Shown here in pieces: positions 32,501 through 40,559 of a stretch of DNA of 45,698 nucleotides; positions within the stretch are counted from its first letter, which is position 1, and each line of letters opens with the position of its first letter. A model generated the notes under the pieces. It saw only the letters and a program-made list of their open reading frames with translations. It had not been told where the DNA came from and searched no databases. The DNA lies in contig NZ_CAMYBV010000016.1 of the NCBI RefSeq assembly GCF_947254095.1, positions 1 to 45,698 of the forward strand, written 5' to 3'. Both the position numbers and the translations under genes were made by a program. Source of the DNA: an uncultured Mobiluncus sp. (lineage in GTDB: Bacteria; Actinomycetota; Actinomycetes; Actinomycetales; Actinomycetaceae).

Positions 32501-32536
32501 CGTTTTCCAGTTACGTGATAATGAGAACGATTCGCA
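32494..32536 (+). promoter_or_regulatory. znuA promoter with two candidate Zur boxes
   Basis: TTGACA (32494-32499), 17 bases and GATAAT (32517-32522) form a near-consensus promoter. Two imperfect dyads cover it: TGACAACGTTTTCCA (32495-32509) over the -35, and TGATAATGAGAACGATTCGC (32516-32535) over the -10 and start. Both resemble actinobacterial Zur sites (TGAtAATgATTtTCA type), so zinc-loaded Zur would block both divergent promoters. Confidence 0.65.
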
Positions 32537-32576
32537 ATAAGAACAAAAACTATAACCCCTGAGGGGAAAGGAAAAT

Positions 32577-33623
32577 ATGAAGTTGAAAACAGTTGGCGCC
32601 CTGTTCGGCGCTGCCGCACTAGCCGTCAGTATGTCCGCCTGCTCGACCGCAAACGATACACAAACGAAAGACGCGGCGGGAGACGCTGCTGCGACAAAAC
32701 CGACGGTGTACGCCTCTACTGACGTATGGGCCTCCGTGGCAAAAGCCGTTGTGGGGGACAAGGCAGACGTGATTACGTCCATCGACCAGCCGAACCTGGA
32801 TCCGCATTCTTATGAAGCCAACGTGAAAGATAAGAAGCTGGTGAACCAAGCCTCCGTAGTAATCGTGAACGGCGGAGGTTACGACGATTGGGCGCTGCAG
32901 TTGGCCAAGTCAGCGGATAAAAAACCTACTGTGCTCAATGCGGTGGAGTTGGCTGGCATTGACTGTGGCGAGGAAGCTCACGAACATGAGCACGAGGGTG
33001 AAGAGGCTCATGAACACGAACATGAGCACGAGCACGAGGGTGAAGAGGCTCATGAACACGAACATGAGCACGAAGGACACCATCACCACCATCATCACCA
33101 TTGCTCCGTTAATGAACACGTGTTCTACGATTTGCACGCGGTCAGCGAAGTCGCCAAGGCAGTTGCTAATACGATGAGCCAGACTGACGGCGATAATGCT
33201 GCGGCTTATCAGGATGCTGCAAAGGCATTCCAAGGCAAGTTGGATGAATTGGAATCGCAGGCAGAGAACATTAAGGCGCGGGGCGAAAGGCATTCCTTGG
33301 CGACCGAGCCATTGGCGAACTACCTGTTGGAGGACGCCGGTATCCATGACCTGACTCCCGAAGAATACGTGGAACAGTCCGAAACGGAATCCGGTCCCAG
33401 TGTGAAGACGCAAGCTGACACCAAGGCTCTGATTACGGAGGGGAAAGTTGATGTGCTGCTGGTCAACTCGCAGACCGAAGATCCGGTGTCCCAGGCACTG
33501 CAGGATGCTGCTGAGACTAAAGGCATTCCAGTGGTGACGCTGACCGAGACCTTGGCTGGAGCTAGCGACTATGTTAGTTGGATTGGTTCTGCTTTAGACC
33601 AGTTAGACAAAGCATTGCAATAA
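32577..33623 (+). CDS. znuA: Zinc ABC transporter substrate-binding lipoprotein with His/Glu-rich loop
   Basis: ZnuA captures extracellular zinc for the ZnuBC importer. The 348-residue precursor has a lipoprotein signal with lipobox SMSAC (Cys22 lipidated). Cluster A-1 features include YASTDVWASVAKAV, the ligand region NLDPHSYE, a later His in EHVFYDLHAVSEVAKA, and the C-terminal LTETL segment. Between the first two ligands lies a long His/Glu tract of about 45 residues (32981-33103), built from HEHEGEEAHE units and ending in eight consecutive His, typical of zinc-type cluster 9 proteins. GGGGAAAGGAAA precedes the ATG. It is predicted to be repressed by Zur. Mn or another metal is less likely given the His loop. 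Confidence 0.95.
   Translation: MKLKTVGALFGAAALAVSMSACSTANDTQTKDAAGDAAATKPTVYASTDVWASVAKAVVGDKADVITSIDQPNLDPHSYEANVKDKKLVNQASVVIVNGGGYDDWALQLAKSADKKPTVLNAVELAGIDCGEEAHEHEHEGEEAHEHEHEHEHEGEEAHEHEHEHEGHHHHHHHHCSVNEHVFYDLHAVSEVAKAVANTMSQTDGDNAAAYQDAAKAFQGKLDELESQAENIKARGERHSLATEPLANYLLEDAGIHDLTPEEYVEQSETESGPSVKTQADTKALITEGKVDVLLVNSQTEDPVSQALQDAAETKGIPVVTLTETLAGASDYVSWIGSALDQLDKALQ
32991..33074 (+). repeat. 42-bp tandem repeat in the znuA His/Glu loop
   Basis: Two adjacent 42-base units (32991-33032 and 33033-33074) differ only in their last base. Each encodes a 14-residue His/Glu segment, so the loop can grow or shrink in frame. Confidence 0.9.
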
Positions 33624-33645
33624 TACACGATTAGAGTATAGAACT

Positions 33646-33686
33646 GTCCGGGCTTCAGAATTGAGCATAGCTCCTGGAGCCCGGAC
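33646..33686 (+). terminator. Hairpin between znuA and znuC
   Basis: GTCCGGGCTTCAG (33646-33658) pairs with CTGGAGCCCGGAC (33674-33686) with one G-U pair. There is no T run after it, so it may attenuate or stabilise the upstream znuA message instead of stopping transcription fully. Confidence 0.55.
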
Positions 33687-33737
33687 AAAATCCGTTAAGG
33701 TAGATGGAATTGGGGGACTGAGGGAAGGACCAGGAAA

Positions 33738-34586
33738 ATGAGCGAAGAACCGCTGTTGGAGATGCGTGACCTAACGCTGAAATATGGCACACGACAGGTA
33801 TTTTCCGGCTTGAACCTGCGGGTCGCACCGGGACAAGTCGTGGGAATCCTGGGCCAAAACGGAGCCGGAAAAACGACCCTGTTAAAGTCGGTACTCGGTG
33901 ACGTGAAACCCGCCGCGGGAACCATTTTTCGGCAGGGCTCGGCAAAAATTTCTTACCTTCCGCAACACGGACGTTTCCCGAAATCTGTGCAGATTCGCGG
34001 ACGAGACGTAGTCTACCTGGGGCTTGACGGAGCGAAACTGGGGTTTTGGACTTCTCCCGGGGCGCGCGAAAAGGTCGAACTCGCAATAGCCCTAGTGGGA
34101 GCGCAGAGTTACGCGGATACGCCGATTAGCGGACTGTCCGGGGGAGAGCTGCAGCGTTTACGTATCGCCGCGGCCATTGTGCAACGTCCCGATTTACTGC
34201 TGGTTGACGAACCGTTGGCGTCCCTCGACCTTAAGCACCAAACCGACATTGTAAAAATTTTTGGCAATCTGGCGGCGCAGGGCACCGCCATCCTCTTGGT
34301 GACTCACGAGTTAAACCCGGTGGAAAAACTGCTGGATACTGTGGTGTATATCGCCCTCGGACGGGCTGCGGTCGGTTCGGTGTCAGAGGTCATGTCCAGC
34401 GAAACATTGTCCGCTTTATATGGTGAAGAAGTTCGCGTCGTGAACCTGGGAGGAACGTATTTCGTGGTGGGAGCCCAGAACGGGTCAGAATCCGGCTTTG
34501 TGGAGGAAGCCCTGCACGGACACCATCACGCCAGCCATTTTGAATCAGCCGAGTCACCGCACAATCCCAAGGAGGCAGGCCACTGA
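33738..34586 (+). CDS. znuC: Zinc ABC transporter ATP-binding protein
   Basis: ZnuC is the cytoplasmic ATPase of the zinc importer. The 282-residue protein has Walker A GQNGAGKTT (about 38-46), signature LSGGELQR, Walker B LLLVDEPLASLD and the H-loop THELNP. After the ATPase core it has a C-terminal tail rich in His (LHGHHHASHFESAESPH), unusual for the soluble subunit and possibly a zinc-sensing or buffering extension. An AGGAAA purine stretch precedes the ATG. The last base of the stop overlaps the znuB start, so the two are translationally coupled. Confidence 0.93.
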   Translation: MSEEPLLEMRDLTLKYGTRQVFSGLNLRVAPGQVVGILGQNGAGKTTLLKSVLGDVKPAAGTIFRQGSAKISYLPQHGRFPKSVQIRGRDVVYLGLDGAKLGFWTSPGAREKVELAIALVGAQSYADTPISGLSGGELQRLRIAAAIVQRPDLLLVDEPLASLDLKHQTDIVKIFGNLAAQGTAILLVTHELNPVEKLLDTVVYIALGRAAVGSVSEVMSSETLSALYGEEVRVVNLGGTYFVVGAQNGSESGFVEEALHGHHHASHFESAESPHNPKEAGH

Positions 34587-35443
34587 TGGAGGCAATCATC
34601 AACTTCCAAGATTTTTGGCAACTGGTACCGTTGGTTCGGGAATCACTGGTCGCCGCAGCAATTCTGGCTGTCGTTTCAGGGATTCTAAGTCCGTTGGTGC
34701 AGCTGCGGGACGCGGCTTTTGCGGTTCATGGAACGTCAGAACTGTCTTTTGCCGGAGCATCGGTGGCGTTGTTTCTCGGAGCCAGCGTCACCGGCGGAGC
34801 CATCGCGGGATCAATCGTGGCGGCGCTATTGATGTCCGCGACCTACACTCGGCGCTGGGGTACAAATGCTCTCATCGGCGTGCTGTTACCGTTTGGCTTG
34901 GGCATCGGGGTGCTGTTCCTGGCGCTTTACAAAGGGCGGTCCGCCAACAAATTCGGCCTGTTGACGGGTCAAATTGTCTCTGTTGATGAGAACCAACTGG
35001 CCGTGTTTGCCGTGGTCGGAGTTATGGTTTTGGTTGCTATAGCCCTGTTTGGGCGTCGACTGTATTACGCTGCGGTCGATCCGGTGGTGGCGCTGTCGAA
35101 AGGGGTTTCCCCACGAGTGATGAACCTATGGTTCATGCTTATCCTCGGTTTAGTTGTGGCGCTGGCTGTGCAGATGGTGGGAGCGCTGCTGGTTTTGTCG
35201 TTGCTGATTACTCCCGGAGCGGCGGCTGCTCGCATTTCTGCCAATCCCTTGCGCCAGCACGCCTGGGCGGTGCTGTTCGCGCTCATAGCCGCCGAGGGAG
35301 GTATTCTGCTCTCTCTCGGGCCCGGATTGCCGATTTCGCCTTATATCACTACGATTTCTTTCCTGATATTCCTGATTTGCTGGGTTGTTGGGGCAGTGCG
35401 CAGCCAAACCACCTGGGCAAGGCGGGAACAGGCCCTCTCCTGA
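34586..35443 (+). CDS. znuB: Zinc ABC transporter permease
   Basis: ZnuB is the membrane channel of the importer. The 285-residue protein has about eight hydrophobic helices and the family features LRDAAFAVHGTSELSFAG (about 46-63), which is the ABC-3 signature near helix 2, and LLVLSLLITPGAAAARI (about 200-216). It starts with an ATG overlapping the znuC stop (TGATG) after AAGGAGG. Family ABC-3 permeases transport Zn or Mn; the Zur neighbour and the His-rich partner proteins indicate Zn. Confidence 0.94.
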   Translation: MEAIINFQDFWQLVPLVRESLVAAAILAVVSGILSPLVQLRDAAFAVHGTSELSFAGASVALFLGASVTGGAIAGSIVAALLMSATYTRRWGTNALIGVLLPFGLGIGVLFLALYKGRSANKFGLLTGQIVSVDENQLAVFAVVGVMVLVAIALFGRRLYYAAVDPVVALSKGVSPRVMNLWFMLILGLVVALAVQMVGALLVLSLLITPGAAAARISANPLRQHAWAVLFALIAAEGGILLSLGPGLPISPYITTISFLIFLICWVVGAVRSQTTWARREQALS

Positions 35444-35528
35444 ACTGTCGAGACGGACTTCAAAACGATATCGAAACCGAGAGACCCGCCCCCTACCCTT
35501 GTGCAGTGGTGGAAAATAACGCGGGAAC

Positions 35529-36365
35529 CTAAGCCACCACGGGCTCGGCGGGAGCAGAGGTCGGAGTATAGTCCGGTGCTACCGCGGTGACTGATGTCGC
35601 CGCATCGCGGAACGCTTGAATCTGAGCCTGAGCGATGGCTTGATCAGGGTGTTCGCCCATCTGGACCAGGTGCATCTGATGAATCCAGAACTGGCTTTCT
35701 TCGATGCGCTTAGCCCACATTTCAGCTTCCGCTTTCTTGCGTTTTTGCGTGGCCTTATCAGCTTCGCGCAGGTGCATCCAGCCTTCTGAGACTTTCTTTT
35801 GCGCGATTTCCAGACGCTTGCGCTTCGCTTCGGCGGCAGCTTCGCGGGCTTTTTCCATCGCCTTGCGCCGCTCGATTCGTTCCCGGCCTTCTCGGTCGAG
35901 CTTTTCCTTGCGCTTCTCGGCTTCCTGTCGACCCAGCTCAGCGGCCTTGGCATACATCTTGATAGCGTTACTCACGGCCTGGCGAGCCTTGGCTTCATAG
36001 CTCCGCGCGGCTTCTTCGTCGCCTATATCCACGGCGGCACGAGCCCGCATTGTATATGCCACCGCATCGGCCTCATAGCTGCGTGCCAAACGATTAGCTT
36101 GCGCGGAATCAGAGGCAAAACCAATCGAGGTACCCGTCCCGCCTAAGGGGCCGAGACTCTTTGATTTCGCTTTGTTTTGCTTTGCCATCGCGCGGACGCG
36201 CGCCTGATCCATCTCAAACCTGTCCAGGGCGTCCAGAGCTTTCTTGTTCTCATCGGTGAGGGTGCCGTTTTCCTTGGCAAAAGAGCGAATTGCGGCGCGC
36301 TGAGCCATTCCGGGAACGTACAGATTACGCATCCCGAAATCACGCATGGCAAGCATAGTGGCCAT
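35529..36365 (-). CDS. Highly charged helical (coiled-coil) protein, function unknown
   Basis: I do not recognise this 278-residue protein. It lacks a signal peptide and membrane helices. Residues about 90-235 are almost continuous charged helix rich in Ala, Lys, Glu and Arg (for example AAELGRQEAEKRKEKLDREG), which predicts a long coiled coil. The N-terminus has several Met-rich starts (MATMLAMRDFGM), and the C-terminus ends in a short Pro/Ala-rich tail (TPTSAPAEPVVA). GGAGGG lies just before the ATG at 36365, and a 7-bp hairpin (36391-36411) lies in the leader. It is convergent with znuB and divergent from recA, with no functional partner nearby. Confidence 0.75.
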   Translation of the reverse strand: MATMLAMRDFGMRNLYVPGMAQRAAIRSFAKENGTLTDENKKALDALDRFEMDQARVRAMAKQNKAKSKSLGPLGGTGTSIGFASDSAQANRLARSYEADAVAYTMRARAAVDIGDEEAARSYEAKARQAVSNAIKMYAKAAELGRQEAEKRKEKLDREGRERIERRKAMEKAREAAAEAKRKRLEIAQKKVSEGWMHLREADKATQKRKKAEAEMWAKRIEESQFWIHQMHLVQMGEHPDQAIAQAQIQAFRDAATSVTAVAPDYTPTSAPAEPVVA

Positions 36366-36390
36366 TTCGCCCTCCGTGGCACATAGACTC

Positions 36391-36411
36391 CTGTCGCCTT
36401 CCTAGCGACAG
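36391..36411 (-). promoter_or_regulatory. Small hairpin in the leader of the coiled-coil gene
   Basis: CTGTCGC and GCGACAG pair perfectly across a seven-base loop, about 26 bases before the start codon. No function can be assigned. Confidence 0.35.
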
Positions 36412-36619
36412 CCTCCATATCGGCAATTGGTTTAAGAATTTTAGGGAATCGCGCGTTTAGTGAGGTTTCTCACACAGGTACTTTTAGTAAAAGAATCGTC
36501 AAAAGTTGAGGTTTACGGGGGATATTGCCAGTTCAGCGTGTTTAGGTGAGGTAGGAGGTGGGGTCAGCAAAAGCGCGCGGGGTGGGGAATTTTTGTGGAG
36601 CGTCGGCGTGTCGGGTGAT

Positions 36620-36635
36620 TCGAACTAATGTTCGA
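36620..36635 (+). promoter_or_regulatory. SOS (LexA) box of recA
   Basis: TCGAAC-TAAT-GTTCGA is a perfect match to the actinobacterial/Gram-positive LexA box. A TATAGT -10 element (36636-36641) directly abuts it, so LexA would block the recA promoter. Confidence 0.93.
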
Positions 36636-36642
36636 TATAGTG

Positions 36643-36679
36643 TTTTCCACAGATGAGTCGAAAAGGGACTTTTCCACAG
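36643..36679 (+). repeat. Two TTTTCCACAG direct repeats in the recA leader
   Basis: Identical decamers at 36643-36652 and 36670-36679, starts 27 bases apart, each differ by one base from the DnaA box TTATCCACA within their first nine bases. They lie at or just after the expected transcription start. Function is unproven. The rest of the 445-base gap 36366-36810 shows nothing else clear. Confidence 0.5.
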
Positions 36680-36810
36680 GTAAAGAAACTTTCGATTTTT
36701 CGCTTCCGGGGTGGGGCGTAAGTTCATCTTGAGAGCTTCGGAGAGGAGCTCAACAATCACACCCGAACTATTGGAGCGGCGGAGAGCCGCGCAGATGAAA
36801 GGAATACACA

Positions 36811-37923
36811 ATGGCAAAAGACGAGCGCGCGAAAGCGTTACAAACTGCGCTAGGTCAGATTGATAAGCAGTTTGGTAAAGGTTCCGTGATGCGGCTGGGC
36901 GACTCAGCCGTGAACACGAATGTTTCGGTCATTCCGACAGGGTCAGTAGCCCTGGACGTGGCTTTGGGGATTGGGGGACTCCCGCGGGGCCGCATTATTG
37001 AGATTTACGGTCCAGAATCTTCCGGCAAGACCACCGTGGCTTTGCACGCGGTGGCGAACGCTCAGAAACAGGGCGGGAACGCGGCTTTCATCGACGCGGA
37101 ACACGCTCTCGATCCGGTTTACGCACAAAAGTTGGGTGTGGACATTGATAATTTGCTGGTTTCGCAGCCCGACACAGGGGAACAGGCGCTAGAGATTGCG
37201 GATATGTTGATTCGCAGCGGCGGTCTGGACATCATCGTTATTGACTCGGTCGCGGCCCTGGTGCCGAAGGCTGAAATCGAAGGGGACATGGGGGATTCCC
37301 ACGTGGGTTTGCAGGCCCGGTTGATGAGCCAAGCGCTGCGAAAGATTACCGGGGCGCTATCCGCCACCGGCACCACCGCAATCTTTATTAACCAGCTGCG
37401 CGAAAAAATTGGGGTGTTCTTTGGCTCGCCTGAAACCACTACCGGCGGGAAAGCGTTGAAGTTCTACGCTTCGGTGCGTATCGACGTGCGCCGGATTGAG
37501 ACACTGAAAGAAAATGGGGACGCTATCGGTAACCGGACTCGTGCCAAGGTCGTTAAGAATAAGATGGCGCCGCCTTTCCGCCAGGCCGAATTCGACATCA
37601 TGTATGGTCAGGGCATTTCCCGAGAAGGTGGCCTGATTGACCTTGGTGTGGAAGCGGGTATCGTGACAAAATCGGGCTCTTGGTTTACCTACGGCGAACT
37701 GCAGCTGGGGCAAGGCAAAGAGAACGTGCGGAAGTTCTTGGTGGATAATCCTGAGCTCAGCGCCGAAATCGAAGATAAGATTCTCATCGCTCTGGGCGTG
37801 CGTGAGGATCCGAATGCGGCAGCGCAGGCAGAGACTGGCAAGGGCAAGAAACTCGCTGTCGCGATGGATGACGACTCCGCAGATGAGGGTGCGTCCGTCA
37901 AGAAGGTTCAAAAAGCCTCATGA
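36811..37923 (+). CDS. recA: Recombinase RecA
   Basis: RecA forms filaments on single-stranded DNA, drives strand exchange and activates LexA self-cleavage. The 370-residue protein has normal family length with Walker A GPESSGKTT (about 66-74), Walker B IIVIDSVAALVPKAE and the L2/filament region INQLREKIGVFFGSPETTTGG. No intein is present, unlike in some mycobacteria. The C-terminal tail is acidic (AMDDDSADEGASVKK). The ATG follows GAAAGGAA. Transcription is under the SOS box at 36620-36635, with a leader of about 160 bases. recX overlaps its stop codon. Confidence 0.98.
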   Translation: MAKDERAKALQTALGQIDKQFGKGSVMRLGDSAVNTNVSVIPTGSVALDVALGIGGLPRGRIIEIYGPESSGKTTVALHAVANAQKQGGNAAFIDAEHALDPVYAQKLGVDIDNLLVSQPDTGEQALEIADMLIRSGGLDIIVIDSVAALVPKAEIEGDMGDSHVGLQARLMSQALRKITGALSATGTTAIFINQLREKIGVFFGSPETTTGGKALKFYASVRIDVRRIETLKENGDAIGNRTRAKVVKNKMAPPFRQAEFDIMYGQGISREGGLIDLGVEAGIVTKSGSWFTYGELQLGQGKENVRKFLVDNPELSAEIEDKILIALGVREDPNAAAQAETGKGKKLAVAMDDDSADEGASVKKVQKAS

Positions 37924-38450
37924 GTTTGCGGGTAGTGGATGCGGCGGCGGATGCCGCCGCGGAAGCTGGTTTATCTCTGCTGGATCGGCGGGCTGTTACC
38001 GAGACTCAGATGCGCGACTACCTGGCCGAAAAGGGATTCGGTGACGAGGCCATCGATGATGTGGTGGCGGCTTTCGCCGCTCGTGGCTGGCTGAACGACC
38101 GCGACTACACCGTGGAGTTCTTGCGTCAGCGCTGCCAGCGCCCCGGGATGTCCCGAGCCAAGTTGGCCGCGGATATGGAAAAGCGTGGGTTGGATTCCCA
38201 GTCTATATCCGCGGGCATAGCGGCTCTGGATGCTGAGAATCCAGACTGGGAAACGGAAAACGCCCGGACCCTGCTAGAGAGCAAACTTGCCACGGCGCGC
38301 CGGGGCTTGGACCTGAGTAATTTCGAGGATTTCCGGAAACTGAAAGCCAAGCTGTGGCGCTATGTAGCGACACGCGGGTTTTCCTCAGCTCTGGCCACCA
38401 CCGTAGTCAATACCGTGATGGATGAACTGAAAACGGAGAGTCAAAGCTAG
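37920..38450 (+). CDS. recX: Regulatory protein RecX
   Basis: RecX binds RecA filaments and limits their activity. The 176-residue protein consists of repeated three-helix modules. Typical sequences are LLDRRAVTETQMRDYLAEKGF, with FAARGWLNDRDYTVEFLRQR and GMSRAKLAADMEKRGLD following, the central segment being the most conserved RecX motif. The ATG overlaps the recA stop (ATGA), giving coupled translation and SOS co-regulation, the normal actinobacterial arrangement. Confidence 0.94.
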   Translation: MSLRVVDAAADAAAEAGLSLLDRRAVTETQMRDYLAEKGFGDEAIDDVVAAFAARGWLNDRDYTVEFLRQRCQRPGMSRAKLAADMEKRGLDSQSISAGIAALDAENPDWETENARTLLESKLATARRGLDLSNFEDFRKLKAKLWRYVATRGFSSALATTVVNTVMDELKTESQS

Positions 38451-38479
38451 CGTGGGATGAATCGTGAAGGGACGAAACG

Positions 38480-38965
38480 ATGGGTGACGCCGTATCGGCT
38501 GATGAATTAGCCGCAAGGGCGCTGGGGAAACTCGCCGAGCAGGGACAATCGCTTTCCTGCGCGGAGTCGCTGACCGGGGGTCTGCTGGCTGATGCTTTTG
38601 TCAGAATCCCCGGAGCCTCCCAAACATTTCGCGGCGGAGTCGTGACGTATACCGATGCGGTGAAAACCGCGGTGCTGGGAGTGAGCCCACAGCTGTTGCA
38701 AACGAACACCGCTTATGATCCCCAGGTTGCGGTACAGATGAGCACCGCGGCACGACGGTTGTTTCACTCGGATTATGCGCTGTCTACCACCGGAGTTGCG
38801 GGTCCTGGCCCGGATGAAGGCGTGGCGCCGGGGACAGGGTATGTCTGTCTGGCCACTCCGCAAGGCACGGAAGTGCGGGAGGTCGACCGGCCAGGTACTC
38901 GCCCAGAAGTTCGCGCGGCGTTTGTGCGGGCGGCTTTGGAGTTGCTGGTGTCTCACTTGGGCTGA
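38480..38965 (+). CDS. pncC: CinA C-terminal-type nicotinamide-nucleotide amidase
   Basis: This 161-residue protein is the stand-alone CinA C-terminal domain, which deamidates nicotinamide mononucleotide to nicotinate mononucleotide in pyridine nucleotide recycling. Diagnostic motifs are SCAESLTGGLLADAF (catalytic Ser region, about 27-41), GGVVTYTDAVKTAVLGV and TTGVAGPGPDEGVAPGT. The N-terminal COG1058 domain of full CinA is absent, which is common. AAGGGACG precedes the ATG. It lies 29 bases after recX and is probably in the same transcript, so it may also rise during SOS. Confidence 0.92.
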   Translation: MGDAVSADELAARALGKLAEQGQSLSCAESLTGGLLADAFVRIPGASQTFRGGVVTYTDAVKTAVLGVSPQLLQTNTAYDPQVAVQMSTAARRLFHSDYALSTTGVAGPGPDEGVAPGTGYVCLATPQGTEVREVDRPGTRPEVRAAFVRAALELLVSHLG

Positions 38966-39015
38966 GAATCCCGGACGCGGCGCGTAGTCGCGGCAGTCGG
39001 CGGCAATCGGCGAAA

Positions 39016-39044
39016 GTGACGGCGTCAGCGGCATGACATAAAAT
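39016..39044 (+). promoter_or_regulatory. Putative leaderless promoter of miaB
   Basis: GTGACG (39016-39021), 17 bases and TAAAAT (39039-39044) end six bases before the GTG at 39051 (nine before the ATG at 39054). Confidence 0.5.
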
Positions 39045-39050
39045 GAGCCG

Positions 39051-40550
39051 GTGATGGAAACTCCGCGAACTTACCTGGTGAAAACGCTTGGCTGCCAGAT
39101 GAACGAACACGACTCGGAACGCATGGCTGGCTTGCTTGACGCTGCCGGCTGGGTGCCGGTTGAGGAGGTTCCGCAAAAAGCTGCGCGCGCTACCAACGCC
39201 GGAGACGGTGGGGCTGACCTGGTGGTTTTGAATACCTGCTCGGTGCGTGAGGCTGCCGGAACGAAACTCTATGGCCATTTGGGACAACTGGCAGATGTGA
39301 AACGAAATCGCCCCGGAATGATGATTGCCGTGGGAGGATGCTTCGCCCAGCAGGAAGGCTCGAAAATCCTCGACCGGGCTCCGTGGGTAGACGCAGTGTT
39401 CGGGACGCATAATATCGACGCCCTCCCGGTGTTGTTGAAGCGTGCCGAACACAACCAAGAAGCGGCGGTGGAAATCGAGGAAAGCCTGAAAGTCTTTCCC
39501 TCCGTTCTGCCGGCGCACCGGCAATCCCCGGCTTCAGCCTGGGTATCCATCTCGGTGGGATGCAACAACACCTGCACTTTTTGTATCGTGCCTTCCCTGC
39601 GGGGTCGGGAACGGGATCGGAATCCCGCCGACATCCTAGCGGAAGTGCAGGCGGTAGTGGATGCGGGAGCCGTGGAGGTGACCTTGCTGGGGCAAAACGT
39701 GAACAGCTACGGAATGAGTTTCGGAAGGCGCGGGGCTTTTGCCGATTTGCTACGAGTTGTAGGAAATACGCCGGGGCTAGAACGCTTACGTTTCACGTCG
39801 CCCCACCCCGCGGCCTTTACCGAGGACGTCATCGCCGCCATGGCGCAGACCCCGACGGTGATGCCTTCCCTGCATTTTCCGCTGCAATCCGGTTCGGACC
39901 GGATTTTGCGGCAGATGCGCAGGTCTTACCGCTCCGAACGGTTCTTGAAGATTCTTGAGGAAGTCAGGAGCGCTATCCCCGAAGCCGCCATCACCACCGA
40001 TGTCATCGTCGGATTTCCTGGCGAAACTGAATCTGACTTTCAAGACACCCTCGACGTTCTGCGTGAGGCTCGGTTCCAAGCCGCGTTTACGTTTATTTAC
40101 TCCCGGCGGCCCGGAACCCCCGCGGCCGACCGAGACGACCAGGTGGACCCGGAAGTCGTGGCGCAGCGCTACCAAAGACTCTTGGAACTGCAAGAAAAAA
40201 TCACCTTGGAGGAAAACGAAAAGCTGGAGGGGCAGACGGTGGAGGTTCTGGTCACCGCGGGTGGCCGCAAAGACGAAGTTACTGCGCGAATGAGCGGACG
40301 TGCCCGAGACAATCGTTTGGTTCACTTTGCGGTTCCCCAAGGCGTTAAGGTCCGTCCCGGGGATTTTGTGACGGTCGGTGTGACCCACGGTGCACCGCAC
40401 CACCTCGTGGCGGATTCCGCCCTCACTCCAGGCGGCGTATTCACCGTTCGCCCCACTCGCGCCGGCGACCTGTGGGAAGCGACACACCTCGAAAAGACTC
40501 GCGGCACCCTCTTGGGAATGCCCGGACGCAAGCTGGGACCAACGAAATAG
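39051..40550 (+). CDS. miaB: tRNA-2-methylthio-N6-dimethylallyladenosine synthase
   Basis: MiaB is a radical-SAM methylthiotransferase that adds the 2-methylthio group to i6A37. The 499-residue protein has the N-terminal UPF0004 domain with cluster cysteines (TLGCQMNEHDSER, LNTCSVREAAG, VGGCFAQQEG). The radical-SAM motif CNNTCTFC (about 171-178) follows, then a C-terminal TRAM domain from about residue 390. Its partner miaA follows ten bases later, so isopentenylation and methylthiolation are co-expressed. The start may be GTG 39051 or ATG 39054; no ribosome binding site is clear, and a leaderless promoter fits. Confidence 0.96.
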   Translation: MMETPRTYLVKTLGCQMNEHDSERMAGLLDAAGWVPVEEVPQKAARATNAGDGGADLVVLNTCSVREAAGTKLYGHLGQLADVKRNRPGMMIAVGGCFAQQEGSKILDRAPWVDAVFGTHNIDALPVLLKRAEHNQEAAVEIEESLKVFPSVLPAHRQSPASAWVSISVGCNNTCTFCIVPSLRGRERDRNPADILAEVQAVVDAGAVEVTLLGQNVNSYGMSFGRRGAFADLLRVVGNTPGLERLRFTSPHPAAFTEDVIAAMAQTPTVMPSLHFPLQSGSDRILRQMRRSYRSERFLKILEEVRSAIPEAAITTDVIVGFPGETESDFQDTLDVLREARFQAAFTFIYSRRPGTPAADRDDQVDPEVVAQRYQRLLELQEKITLEENEKLEGQTVEVLVTAGGRKDEVTARMSGRARDNRLVHFAVPQGVKVRPGDFVTVGVTHGAPHHLVADSALTPGGVFTVRPTRAGDLWEATHLEKTRGTLLGMPGRKLGPTK

Positions 40551-40559
40551 GACCAAACC

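Noticed and set aside
32981..33103. Repeat tract resembling a repeat array (CRISPR-like)
   Set aside because: It is an in-frame His/Glu-coding tandem repeat inside znuA, without spacers.
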